DNA from: Cupriavidus basilensis
GTDB taxonomy: Bacteria; Pseudomonadota; Gammaproteobacteria; Burkholderiales; Burkholderiaceae
Assembly (NCBI RefSeq): GCF_000876015.1
Contig: NZ_BBQM01000007.1
Span: 149,773 to 213,772, forward strand
Direction: 5' to 3'
Length of the DNA: 64,000 nt
The first letter of the stretch is position 1. Each line of letters opens with the position of its first letter. The notes beneath the pieces were generated by a model that was given only the letters and a program-made list of their open reading frames with translations, searched no databases and had not been told where the DNA came from. Both the position numbers and the translations under genes were made by a program. Positions 8,668-16,579 of the stretch are shown in pieces.

Positions 8668-10281
8668 ATGTGGCCGCGCCCCCGCCCCCCGAAGGTTTCG
8701 CAGGCCATCGCCAGCCCCGCCGCGGCCCCCGACCGCCCCGCCGCCCAGGCCGTGCGCCCCGCTTCCACGCAGAGCCTGCGCGTGCACCTGCTGCGCGCGC
8801 TGGCCACGCCGCTGTTCGCGCTGGTGCTGACCAGCGGCTCGCTGTCCTACTGGCTCGCGGCCCACTACACCACCCAGGTGTTCGACCGCGCGCTGTACGG
8901 CGTGGCCAACAACATCGCGCAGCAGATCCGCATCGCCGGCCCGCGCCTGGAGCAGGACATCCCGATGATCGCGCAGACGCTGGTCGAGGCCGAGGGCACC
9001 GACCGCATCTACTGGCGCATCCACGGCCCCGACGGGCTGATCGGCGGCATGGACACGTGGCTGGGCTACGGCACCGGCCAGACCTCGCTGCATGACGCGC
9101 GGCTGTTCTACGCGTGGTTCAGCGGGCGCCAGGTGCGCGCGGTGCGCCTGCCGGTCAACCTGCCCAGCCCGGCATCGGACGAGCTGGCCACCAGCGAGGC
9201 CGGGCGCGCGCCGCGCGGGCCGGTGGTGGTGGAAGTGGCGGAGCTGCTGGACCGGCGCGAGACCGCCGCCAACGAGATCCTGCTGTCGGTGTCGGTGCCG
9301 CTGATCCTGCTGCTGGTGGTGGGCAGCCTGATCCTCTCGCACGTGCTCAAGGAAGAGCTGGTGCCGCTGCAGATCCTGACCGACAAGCTCAACCGCCAGA
9401 CCGCGCGCTCGCTGGCGCCGCTCGACGAGACCCAGGTGCCGGCCGAGGTGGAGCCGCTGATCCGCGCGCTCAACGCGCTGCTGGCGCGGCTGCGCGACGC
9501 GCTCGACGCGCAGCGCAAGTTCATCGCCGACGCCGCGCATCAGTTGCGCACGCCGCTGACCGCGGTCAAGCTGCACGCCGACCGCGCGGTGCAGTCGGAC
9601 GACCCGCAAGTGACCGGCCACGCGCTGCGCGAGCTGCAGTCGGCCGCCGACCGCGCGGTGCGGCTGTCCAACCAGCTGCTGTCGCTGGCGCGCGCCGAAC
9701 CGGGGCTGTCGCTGGAGCGGCTCGGGCCGATCGAGCATTTCGACCTGGCCACGCTGGCCTTCGAGACCGGCGCCGAGTGGGTGCCGCAGGCGCTGGCGCG
9801 CCACATCGACCTGGGCTTCGAGACCCTGCCCGGCCCCACCTTCACCGGCGCGGCGCCGTCCACGGTGCGCGGCAACCGGCTGCTGATGCGCGAGGCGCTC
9901 AGCAACCTGATCGACAACGCGGTGAAGTACGTGCCCTCGGGCGGGCGCATCACGGTGCGCGCCGGCGGCGAGACGCTCGGCCATCGTGGCATGGCGGTGG
10001 TGATGGTGGAAGACAACGGCCCCGGCATCGCGCCGGCGCGCCGCGAGGAAGTCTTCAAGCGCTTCTTCCGCGGCGACCACACGCCGAGCGGGCCCGGCGG
10101 CAACGCGCCGGCCCAGCCGCCCGGCGGCGCCGGCCTGGGGCTGGCCATCGTGCACGAGATCATCGGCCTGCACCAGGGCTCCATCCGCATCGAGGACGTG
10201 CCGCCGCCCGCGCCCGGCACCGAGGCGCGCGGCATGCGCTTCGTGATCCGCATCCCGTGCGAGGCGCCCGGCACTGCCTGA
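8668..10281 (+). CDS. two-component sensor histidine kinase (TctE-like)
   Basis: A 537-residue inner-membrane kinase. It has a Pro/Ala-rich cytoplasmic start, TM1 about residues 42-65, a periplasmic region of 2CSK_N/TctE type (about 70-200), TM2 about 207-228, then a HAMP-like linker. The HisKA motif FIADAAHQLRTPLTAVK contains phospho-acceptor H291. The ATPase domain has the N-box NLIDNAVKY, the G1 box VEDNGPGIAP, the F-box EEVFKRFFRG and the G2 box GGAGLGLAIV. It pairs with the regulator immediately upstream. The N-terminal 35 residues are low complexity, so the true start may lie slightly downstream. Confidence 0.92.
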   Translation: MWPRPRPPKVSQAIASPAAAPDRPAAQAVRPASTQSLRVHLLRALATPLFALVLTSGSLSYWLAAHYTTQVFDRALYGVANNIAQQIRIAGPRLEQDIPMIAQTLVEAEGTDRIYWRIHGPDGLIGGMDTWLGYGTGQTSLHDARLFYAWFSGRQVRAVRLPVNLPSPASDELATSEAGRAPRGPVVVEVAELLDRRETAANEILLSVSVPLILLLVVGSLILSHVLKEELVPLQILTDKLNRQTARSLAPLDETQVPAEVEPLIRALNALLARLRDALDAQRKFIADAAHQLRTPLTAVKLHADRAVQSDDPQVTGHALRELQSAADRAVRLSNQLLSLARAEPGLSLERLGPIEHFDLATLAFETGAEWVPQALARHIDLGFETLPGPTFTGAAPSTVRGNRLLMREALSNLIDNAVKYVPSGGRITVRAGGETLGHRGMAVVMVEDNGPGIAPARREEVFKRFFRGDHTPSGPGGNAPAQPPGGAGLGLAIVHEIIGLHQGSIRIEDVPPPAPGTEARGMRFVIRIPCEAPGTA

Positions 10282-10318
10282 GCCTGCCGGGCGCGCATTC
10301 AGGCGCGTTCAGGCACGT

Positions 10319-10876
10319 TCAGCGCGTCTTCTTTTCCTTCGGCGCCAGCATGGTGCCGCGGCACTGCGGGTTGCCGCAGCGGCACTCGAATTCCTTCTTG
10401 AGCTTCTTGGTGTAGCGCGCGTCGATCACGAGGCCATAGTCGTAGAACAGCTCCTCGCCGCCGGCGATGTCGCGCAGCGCGTGGATGAACACGCGGCCCT
10501 TCTTCTCGCGCGCCTCGCAGTTGGGCTCGCAGGCATGGTTGATCCAGCGCGCGCGGTTGCCGCCGAACTTGGCGTCGATCACGTCGCCGTCTTCCAGGCT
10601 GAAATAGAAGGTGTGGTTGGGATCGGCGGGATCGTGCGGGTGGCGCTTGAGCGCTTCCTTCCAGGAAATATGCTCGCCCTTGTACTCGATGATGCGCTCG
10701 CCTTCGGCGATCGGCGCGATCGCGTAGACGCCCTTGCCGTGCACGCCCGAGCGGCGTACCTCGATGCGGTCGGACGCGGTCTTGCGCTTGCCGTCCTTCG
10801 CCTTCTGCCTGCCCTCCTGCTTGCCCTGCTTCTCGCCTGCCGCCGCGTCAGCCGCGGCACCCGTGCCGTTCTTCAT
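10319..10876 (-). CDS. SET domain protein-lysine methyltransferase
   Basis: A 185-residue protein with a Lys/Gly/Ala-rich N-terminal tail (about 35 residues) and a complete SET domain. The SAM and pseudoknot motifs are present (GKGVYA near the start, RWINHACEPNCEA, GEELFYDYGL). A post-SET-like cysteine cluster follows (CRCGNPQCRG). Bacterial SET proteins methylate lysines in proteins; the target here is unknown. The start at 10876 (MKNGTGAAAD) has AGGA ten bases upstream. In-frame ATG 10924 (MAEQAGRSG) is an alternative adding 16 residues. Its C-terminus converges on the histidine kinase gene, and upstream lies the DnaA-box region. Confidence 0.9.
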   Translation of the reverse strand: MKNGTGAAADAAAGEKQGKQEGRQKAKDGKRKTASDRIEVRRSGVHGKGVYAIAPIAEGERIIEYKGEHISWKEALKRHPHDPADPNHTFYFSLEDGDVIDAKFGGNRARWINHACEPNCEAREKKGRVFIHALRDIAGGEELFYDYGLVIDARYTKKLKKEFECRCGNPQCRGTMLAPKEKKTR

Positions 10877-11298
10877 GTCGCTGGTTTCCTGTTCCGCGCC
10901 GCTGCGCCCTGCCTGTTCCGCCATTTGCCATCCCGTCGTGATCCGCCGGCCTGCCACCCAGTGTGGCTGCGCGCTGGCGATGATACCCGCGCGCCATCGC
11001 GGCGGCATCCCCCTTGTCCGGTATACGCACGGCCGCAGGTGGCCGTATACGCAAAAGCGCAGCAGGAGGCCCCTGCGTAAACGCATACGGCGTGTATACG
11101 GCGCACATGGCCCAACTGCCGCGCATGTGGATAAACCCGCAAAAATCTGTGGATAAGGACGCGCGAATCATGTGGGCCGCCTGGGGTTGGCATGGGGATG
11201 CCTCAGGCATAAGTCGGAGGCTCCGGTTTACCTCCCTCGGCCAAACGACCGAGTCATCCACGCCGGCCAACACCGGGTCCCGGGACTTTCATGTCGCA

Positions 11299-11311
11299 CA
11301 AGCCATTGATT
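11299..11311 (-). promoter_or_regulatory. IHF-consensus site
   Basis: The minus strand reads AATCAATGGCTTG, an exact match to the IHF consensus WATCAANNNNTTR. It lies 18 bp from the DnaA box at 11330. In E. coli oriC an IHF site next to DnaA box R1 helps bend and open the origin. Binding here is inferred. Confidence 0.45.
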
Positions 11312-11329
11312 CATATGGAGTAAATGCAG

Positions 11330-11368
11330 TTATCCACAGAAAGGAGCGGCGTTTACCTACTACTACTA
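11330..11368 (+). other. DnaA box plus CTA trinucleotide tract (possible unwinding element)
   Basis: The perfect DnaA box TTATCCACA (11330-11338) is followed by a purine/GC spacer and then CTACTACTACTA (11357-11368). The opposite strand therefore reads TAGTAGTAGTAG leading to the box. That is the order described for DnaA-trio elements, where DnaA loads on single strands. AT-rich sequence continues to about 11400. Confidence 0.4.
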
Positions 11369-11449
11369 TCTGTATACATGAAAGAAAGAAGTAAACCGAA
11401 AGGACTACGCCCGCCATCGGTCGAAAAGCGCAGCAGGCAGGAAAAACAG

Positions 11450-11469
11450 AGCGGTGGAAACCGCTTTTT
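11450..11469 (+). terminator. small hairpin with GGAA tetraloop and T-run
   Basis: AGCGGT-GGAA-ACCGCT followed by TTTT gives a 6-bp stem with a GNRA-type loop. It lies in the gene-free DnaA-box region, so it could end a short untranslated transcript starting in the AT-rich core. Confidence 0.3.
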
Positions 11470-12175
11470 GGCGGGGCTACTTTTTTAGGCAGGGGAAATC
11501 GTGCGTATACGGCGTCGGCATCGGTATACGCGGCGACGGGCGGTATACGCGCATCGACTTCCTGCCGTATACGCCACGCACCGCCACGCAATGCCTTGCC
11601 TGGACGTGCATTCGCGCCGCGAATAGCGCCGGCATGCCTCTGCACGATAGTGCAGCCGCACTGCTTTTCAGGCCGGTCCGCCCTTCCCGGCAACGCTGCA
11701 ATGGGTACGCTGCGGGTTGCATCCTCTGCCGGCAGGTTTGTGGCGTTGCGCAGGCAGCCGGTCCCGAGGCCGGTTTACACCCCGCGGGAAGGCTCGCCTG
11801 GCGCTTCGGCACGTATACGCGTTCCAGGAAGGCGCCAGGCGCCTCGCAAGGCGTCCAGAAGCGTCCAGGAGGGCCCAGGCGCGTTTTTTTGCCGCTTCGT
11901 GCCCGGGAGGACACCTGCGGTCCCGTTTCGCCTGGAGCGCTTTCCTGGACCGCGCGGGTCGTCCGGGGCCGCTTCGCGATCCCGAGCCGGCCCGCTTTTT
12001 TCCCTCAAAGCCCCAGCCGGCGCGGCCTGGCGCGCCATACGCTGTAACAATCTGTTCCCGGTCGGTCTTGCCCGACACGGTATGATGTGGCCCGCGGCGC
12101 CTTTGCCGAGGCCGGTGCCCAGCGCGGCGGCCAGGGCAGGCGTCCCTGTTTTATCAACTCGAGACGGAGTGAAGC

Positions 12176-12454
12176 ATGACGAAAACCGAACTGATCGACG
12201 CCATCGCGGCCGGCGTGGACGGCCTGACCAAGGCCAAGGCTGAACAAGCGTTGAACGTGACGCTGGGCGCCATCATGGACGCCGTCGCCAAGGGCGACAC
12301 GCTGAGCCTGATCGGCTTTGGCACGTTCAGCCAGGGCGAGCGCGGCGAACGCATGGCGCGCAATCCGCGCACCGGCGAGGAAATCAAGGTGGAAGCGGCC
12401 AAGACCGTCAAGTTCAAGGCCGGCCAGAAGTTCAAGGACGCAGTGAACCAGTAA
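12176..12454 (+). CDS. HU-family DNA-binding protein
   Basis: A 92-residue nucleoid protein, full length for the family. The start MTKTELIDAIA follows a purine-rich ribosome site (GACGGAG). The HU signature GFGTFSQGERGERMARNPRTG is present, including the arginine arm and the tip residues RNPRTG that intercalate in bent DNA. HU dimers compact and bend DNA and assist DnaA-driven origin opening in E. coli. That makes its position between two groups of DnaA boxes notable. Its reading direction continues toward the DUF2272 gene with 244 bp between. Confidence 0.95.
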   Translation: MTKTELIDAIAAGVDGLTKAKAEQALNVTLGAIMDAVAKGDTLSLIGFGTFSQGERGERMARNPRTGEEIKVEAAKTVKFKAGQKFKDAVNQ

Positions 12455-12698
12455 GCAGCAACGTCCCGCGGGCGGCCTTCGCGCCAGCCTTGCAGGAACA
12501 ACCCCGCCGTGTCGCCGCCAGCCGCCTGGCGCGGGCGAGCGCCAGGCGGGGAGCGTTATCCACAATGCCGGCGCGGTGGTTATCCTGACGCCACGCGGTA
12601 TACGCGGCACCCTCCGCCAGCCGGGTAAGATTGAGCCTTGTCGGCGCCTTCCCTCAATAAATACAAGGGTCTACGGCGTCCTGCCGAGTCGGACCAGC

Positions 12699-13670
12699 AT
12701 GGACCTCAGATCTCCGCGTCGCAGATTTCCACAGTCTTATTCACAGCGTTTCCCACAAAATTTTCCACAGGCGCGCCTGGTCGGGTTGGGCCTGCTGACG
12801 GCGCTCGCGCTGCTGTGCGGCTGCACCACGCCGTCGCAGCCGGCGCGTCCGGAAGCCGCGCCGCTGCCCGACACCGAAAGGCCCGTCACCACGCCCGGCG
12901 CCAGCCCGCGCCAGCGCATCGTCGAGATCGCCTGGCAGGAGTGGCAGCGCTGGGGCGGCCAGACCGTGCGCCTGGGCCGCGACGACACCGCCTGCGTGAC
13001 GGACAGCCCGCTGCCGGCGCCGCTGCTGCCGGGCGCGCCGCCATCCGACACCGCCGACGCCGAGCCGACCGATGCCACCGACCGCACCGCCGACCGCGAG
13101 GATGACGAGGGCGCGGCGGCGGACTGCCTGCATTTCCCCGACGGCACCGGCATGGAAGCCACCGCCGAAGGCTGCAAGCTGGCCCAGCGCTACTGGGCCA
13201 TCGTCGGCAAGGCCGTGACCTGCCGCCAGATCACGCAGGGCAACTGGGCCTGGTCGGCGGTCTTCATCTCGTGGGTGATGCGCAAGGCCGGACTGGACGA
13301 GCGGCAGTTCCTCACCGGCGACTCGCATTCGATGTACGTGGTGGACGCGCGCGACGGCATCCTGCCGGCGCCGGCCTTCCGCGTCGAGCCGCTGCCCGCC
13401 CTGCCGCGCCCGGGTGACATGATCTGCGCCGGCCGCGGGCGCGACAAATACCTGGCCAGCGCGGCGGAGATCGGCTTCGGCACCACGCCCATGCATTGCG
13501 ACATCGTGGTCGAGGTGGACCCGGCCGCGCGCCTGGTCAAGGCCATCGGCGGCAACGTGCAGCAGTCGGTGTCGATGGAGGAGATCGAGCTGGGCGACTC
13601 CGGCATGATCGACGGCGTGACCAATTCGCATATGCCGTGGCTGCTGATCATGCGCAACACCCTGCCGTAG
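12699..13670 (+). CDS. DUF2272 domain lipoprotein
   Basis: A 323-residue protein from ATG 12699. The N-terminus is Arg-rich with a repeated FPQ stretch, then a hydrophobic core ending LLCGC, a plausible lipobox, so an outer-membrane or periplasmic lipoprotein is likely. An acidic Asp/Thr-rich linker (about residues 120-140) precedes the conserved DUF2272 body, with WSAVFISWVMRKAG, the GDMICAGRG segment and an HCDIVVEV strand resembling CHAP-like hydrolase folds. Function is not established. The first 25 residues are translated from DNA full of DnaA-box-like repeats, so a downstream TTG start near 12786 just before the hydrophobic core is possible. An upstream ATG at 12576 is in frame but less likely. 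Confidence 0.8.
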   Translation: MDLRSPRRRFPQSYSQRFPQNFPQARLVGLGLLTALALLCGCTTPSQPARPEAAPLPDTERPVTTPGASPRQRIVEIAWQEWQRWGGQTVRLGRDDTACVTDSPLPAPLLPGAPPSDTADAEPTDATDRTADREDDEGAAADCLHFPDGTGMEATAEGCKLAQRYWAIVGKAVTCRQITQGNWAWSAVFISWVMRKAGLDERQFLTGDSHSMYVVDARDGILPAPAFRVEPLPALPRPGDMICAGRGRDKYLASAAEIGFGTTPMHCDIVVEVDPAARLVKAIGGNVQQSVSMEEIELGDSGMIDGVTNSHMPWLLIMRNTLP

Positions 13671-13975
13671 GCCGCGGGCAGGCCGTGGCCGGCGGGCCGT
13701 GCCGCAGCACTGGGTACGCGGGATGCCGCGGTGCCTTCGGTCAGAATATCGGTGGAATAATTCTGGCGACGAATGTTTCGTCGGGTTCGCGAGTCGGTAT
13801 CAATAGATACGGTGAATTTTTTGACCCGAAAAGCAGGCTGGGCGGTCCTGCTCATCCAGCCTGCTCTCCGCCACATGTTGGTGATTTTGATTGATGGTAT
13901 GGATGCCATCATCATCGCTGTAACTTGATTCATAAATGGCATGAATTCAACGGCGCCCATCCCGAGCCTGTGCCA
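13671..13975. other. intergenic spacer with three hairpins
   Basis: No gene seen. The stretch is clearly less GC-rich than its flanks. It contains CGACGAA-TGT-TTCGTCG (13767-13783), GTATC-AATA-GATAC near 13797-13810, and a 10-bp stem AGCAGGCTGG/CCAGCCTGCT (13832-13841 with 13856-13865). It separates the convergent DUF2272 and rarD genes, so part of it may act as terminator, but there is no clear T-run after the longest stem. Confidence 0.4.
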
Positions 13976-14866
13976 TCAGCTTCCAGCCGACGCTCCCGCG
14001 CGCCGGCGCCCCGCCAGCAGCCCTTCCGCGGCATAGATCGCCAGCGAGATCCAGATCAGCGCATAACCGGCCTGCTTGCTGGCCGGGAACGGCTCGTGCC
14101 ACAGCCACACGCCCAGCAGCAGTTGCAGCGTCGGCCCGGTGTATTGCAGCAGCCCGAGCAGCGACAGCGGGATGCGCCGCGCGCCGGCGGCGAACAGCAG
14201 CAGCGGCACCGCCGTCACCGGCCCGGCCAGCAGCGCCAGCAACTGCACGCCGCCTTCGGCCTGGCTGAAGCCGGCCTGGCCGCTGGCGAACAGGTAGGCC
14301 AGCGAGGCGGCTGCCAGCGGGAACAGCAGCAGCGTCTCCAGCGACAGTCCCTCCAGCGCGCCCAGCGTGGCGGTCTTGCGGAGCAGGCCGTAGCCGCCGA
14401 AGCTGCTGGCCAGCGCCAGCGCGATCCACGGCAACTGGCCCGCGGCCACCGTCAGCCACAGCACGCCGGCCGCGGCGATGGCGATCGACAGCCATTGCCC
14501 GGGCCGCAGCCGCTCGTGCAGGAACACCACGCCTAGCAGCACGTTGAACAGCGGGTTGATGAAGTAGCCCAGGCTGGCGTCCACCACCCGCCCGTTGGAG
14601 ACCGACCAGATGTACAGGAACCAGTTGCCGCTCAGCAGCAGCGCGCTGGCCACGAAGCCGGCCAGCAGGCGTGGGTTCGACCACACCGCGCGCAGCCAGC
14701 CCCAGTGGCGGCGCCATGCCAGCACCAGGCCGAGGAATACCAGCGACCACACCATCCGGTGCAGCAGGATCTCGGTCGGCGCGATGCCGTGCAGGGATTT
14801 GATGTAGAGCGGCAGCAGGCCCCAGATGACGTAGGCCAGCAGCGCGTAGAGAATGCCGATTTGCAT
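13976..14866 (-). CDS. rarD: RarD/EamA-family permease
   Basis: A 296-residue inner-membrane protein with ten predicted hydrophobic segments, starting MQIGILYALLAYVIWG. The EamA duplication is visible, with RarD hallmarks such as WGLLPLYIK, EILLHRMVWS, NWFLYIWSV and GYFINPLFNVLLG. The family exports or imports small metabolites; RarD itself was linked to chloramphenicol sensitivity in Pseudomonas, but the substrate is uncertain. ATG 14866 is preferred over the upstream in-frame start at 14923 because the additional 19 residues are not membrane-like. Just upstream lies the 3' end of the TRAP binding-protein gene on the same strand. Confidence 0.9.
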   Translation of the reverse strand: MQIGILYALLAYVIWGLLPLYIKSLHGIAPTEILLHRMVWSLVFLGLVLAWRRHWGWLRAVWSNPRLLAGFVASALLLSGNWFLYIWSVSNGRVVDASLGYFINPLFNVLLGVVFLHERLRPGQWLSIAIAAAGVLWLTVAAGQLPWIALALASSFGGYGLLRKTATLGALEGLSLETLLLFPLAAASLAYLFASGQAGFSQAEGGVQLLALLAGPVTAVPLLLFAAGARRIPLSLLGLLQYTGPTLQLLLGVWLWHEPFPASKQAGYALIWISLAIYAAEGLLAGRRRAGASAGS

Positions 14867-14956
14867 GAGAAGTCCAGGAGGAATCGGGCATTTTACCGGC
14901 GCAAAAAAGCCCGTGCAGGGCACGGGCTCCGGCGGGGGCGCTCGGTCTGGGGGCGC

Positions 14957-16090
14957 TTACAGCTTGCGCGCGAAGCTGAATTGCGAGAAGGCCTGCTCGG
15001 CCACGTTGAACCAGGCCGCCTCGTTGTTGCGGAACACGCGCCAGTCGTCGTAGATCTTCTTGAACGACGGGTTCTTGGCGGTTTCGTCGGCGTAGGCTTC
15101 CTGGGTGGCCTTGAAGCAGGCTTCCATGATTTCCTTGGAGAACGGGCGCAGCTTGACGCCGTTCTCGAGCAGGCGGGCCAGCGCCTGCGGGTTGAGCGCG
15201 TCGTACTTGGCCATCATGTTGGTGTGGGCCTCGATGGTGGCGGTCTCCAGCGCGCGCTTGTACTGCGACGGCAGCTTCTCGTATTCGGTGGCCGAGGCGT
15301 AGAACGACAACTGCGCGCTGCCTTCCCACCAGCCCGGGTAGTAGTAGTACGGCGCCACCTTGTAGAAGCCGAGCTTCTCGTCGTCATAGGGGCCGACCCA
15401 TTCGGCCGCGTCGATGGTGCCCTTTTCCAGCGCCGGGTAGATGTCGCCGCCGGCGATCTGCTGCGGCACCACGCCCAGGCGCGACAGCACCACGCCGGCA
15501 AAACCGGCGATGCGGTACTTCAGGCCCTGCAGGTCCGCCACGGTCTTGATCTCCCGGCGGAACCAGCCGCCCATCTGGGCGTTGGTGTTGCCGCCGAGGA
15601 AATTGACGACGTTGTATTCCTTGAAGAATTCGCGCATCAGCTTCATGCCGTTGCCCTGCATCATCCAGGCGTTCTGCTGGCGCGAGGTCAGGCCGAACGG
15701 CACGGTGGTATCGAAGCACAGCGTCGGGTTCTTGCCGAAGTAGTAGTAGCCCGCGGTGTGGCCGATCTGCACGGTGTTGTTCTGCACCGCGTCCAGCACC
15801 TGCAGGCCCGGCACGATTTCGCCGGCGGCGAAGACCTTGATGTTGAACTTGCCGTCGGTCAGTTCCCTGACGCGCGTGGCCAGCAGCTCGCCGCCGCCGT
15901 AGATGGTGTCGAGCGATTTCGGGAAGCTCGAAGCCAGGCGCCATTCCACCGCCGGGTTGCTGCCCACCACCGCGGGCGCGCTGGCGGCGGCCGCGGCAGG
16001 CGCCGCGGGTTTTTCGTCCTTGCCGCAAGCGGCCAGCGCGCCGGTGGCCGCCACGGCCGATGCCTTCAACAGAAAGGAACGACGTTCCAT
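14957..16090 (-). CDS. TRAP transporter solute-binding protein, DctP/TakP type
   Basis: A 377-residue periplasmic binding protein. The leader MERRSFLLKASAVAATG has a twin-arginine-like RR and ends LAAC, so it may be lipidated. An Ala/Pro linker follows, and the mature DctP fold begins near VEWRLASSFPKSLDTIYGG. The ligand-site arginine region (MGGWFRREIKTVADLQGLKYR) is typical of the 2-oxoacid-binding TakP branch. Ligands of that branch include pyruvate and other keto acids, so the substrate is inferred. No DctQ or DctM membrane subunit is adjacent, so it is an orphan in this window and must use partners elsewhere. A strong ribosome site (GAGGAGA) precedes the start. Confidence 0.9.
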   Translation of the reverse strand: MERRSFLLKASAVAATGALAACGKDEKPAAPAAAAASAPAVVGSNPAVEWRLASSFPKSLDTIYGGGELLATRVRELTDGKFNIKVFAAGEIVPGLQVLDAVQNNTVQIGHTAGYYYFGKNPTLCFDTTVPFGLTSRQQNAWMMQGNGMKLMREFFKEYNVVNFLGGNTNAQMGGWFRREIKTVADLQGLKYRIAGFAGVVLSRLGVVPQQIAGGDIYPALEKGTIDAAEWVGPYDDEKLGFYKVAPYYYYPGWWEGSAQLSFYASATEYEKLPSQYKRALETATIEAHTNMMAKYDALNPQALARLLENGVKLRPFSKEIMEACFKATQEAYADETAKNPSFKKIYDDWRVFRNNEAAWFNVAEQAFSQFSFARKL

Positions 16091-16579
16091 GACTTGTTCT
16101 CCTCTTTTATCGGTTCTTGTAATGCGGCAGCAGGCGCGGCGGCCGCGTCTTGCGCGGAACGCCGCTCTTGTGCCGAGACGCGCGTGGAGCCGGATACGGG
16201 CGATGCGGCCGTGGGCGCAGCAATGAGCCTGTTGCGAAGGCATGCCACGGTGATGACGTATGCTGGCATGCCTTCGCAACAGGCTCGAAAGGCCGGCCCG
16301 TACCCGTCGGGCTGGCCAGATGATTATAGCGGTGGCCCTTTCGCCACGGGGGGCCGGCAAGGTCCGGGTTTTCGCTAGGAGAGGCCGCGCGGCAAGGCCT
16401 GGCGCGACGCCGCGGCGAGGTCGGCGCGGGCATGCCGCAGGCGGCGCGCACGGCGCTTTTCGGCTTGCCGCCGCCGCGTTTTCCGTATGGTGGAAAGGCC
16501 GCTTTGCCACGGATTTTGTAACCCCGCTTGCTGTCCAATCGCTCGACTGTTAAAAAATCACGCCTTGCCTGCCTAGCCT
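16091..16579. promoter_or_regulatory. divergent dctP-porin control region with 23-bp inverted repeat
   Basis: There is no gene here. A perfect 23-bp inverted repeat lies at 16225-16247 and 16264-16286 (arms begin GAGCCTGTTGCGAAGG), separated by a 16-nt loop. As RNA it would form a very stable stem on either strand. Neither arm has a T-run after it. The stretch 16540-16579 just before the porin start is comparatively AT-rich and a likely promoter. Confidence 0.6.

Larger units (their letters stand above)
10990..12770. other. oriC-like locus: DnaA boxes, GTATAC palindromes, IHF-like site
   Basis: From 10877 to 12175 no convincing gene is present; the open frames there are unlike any protein and overlap in both directions. 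The region instead holds exact 9-mer DnaA boxes (TTATNCACA) at 11126-11134 and 11148-11156 (minus), and at 11330-11338, 12556-12564 and 12737-12745 (plus), with near-matches at 12726-12734 and 12761-12769. It also holds ten GTATAC palindromes between 11021 and 12603. An AT-richer core (11285-11400) contains an IHF-consensus match and a CTA tract. The HU gene lies inside the region. Together these resemble a replication origin or a DnaA-titration site. dnaA and dnaN are not in the window, so the role is unproven. Confidence 0.55.

Noticed and set aside
11014..12243. Several overlapping 100-200-codon frames on both strands around 11-12.2 kb
   Set aside because: No family features, no ribosome sites and mutual overlap; the DNA is better explained by origin-like or binding-site sequence.
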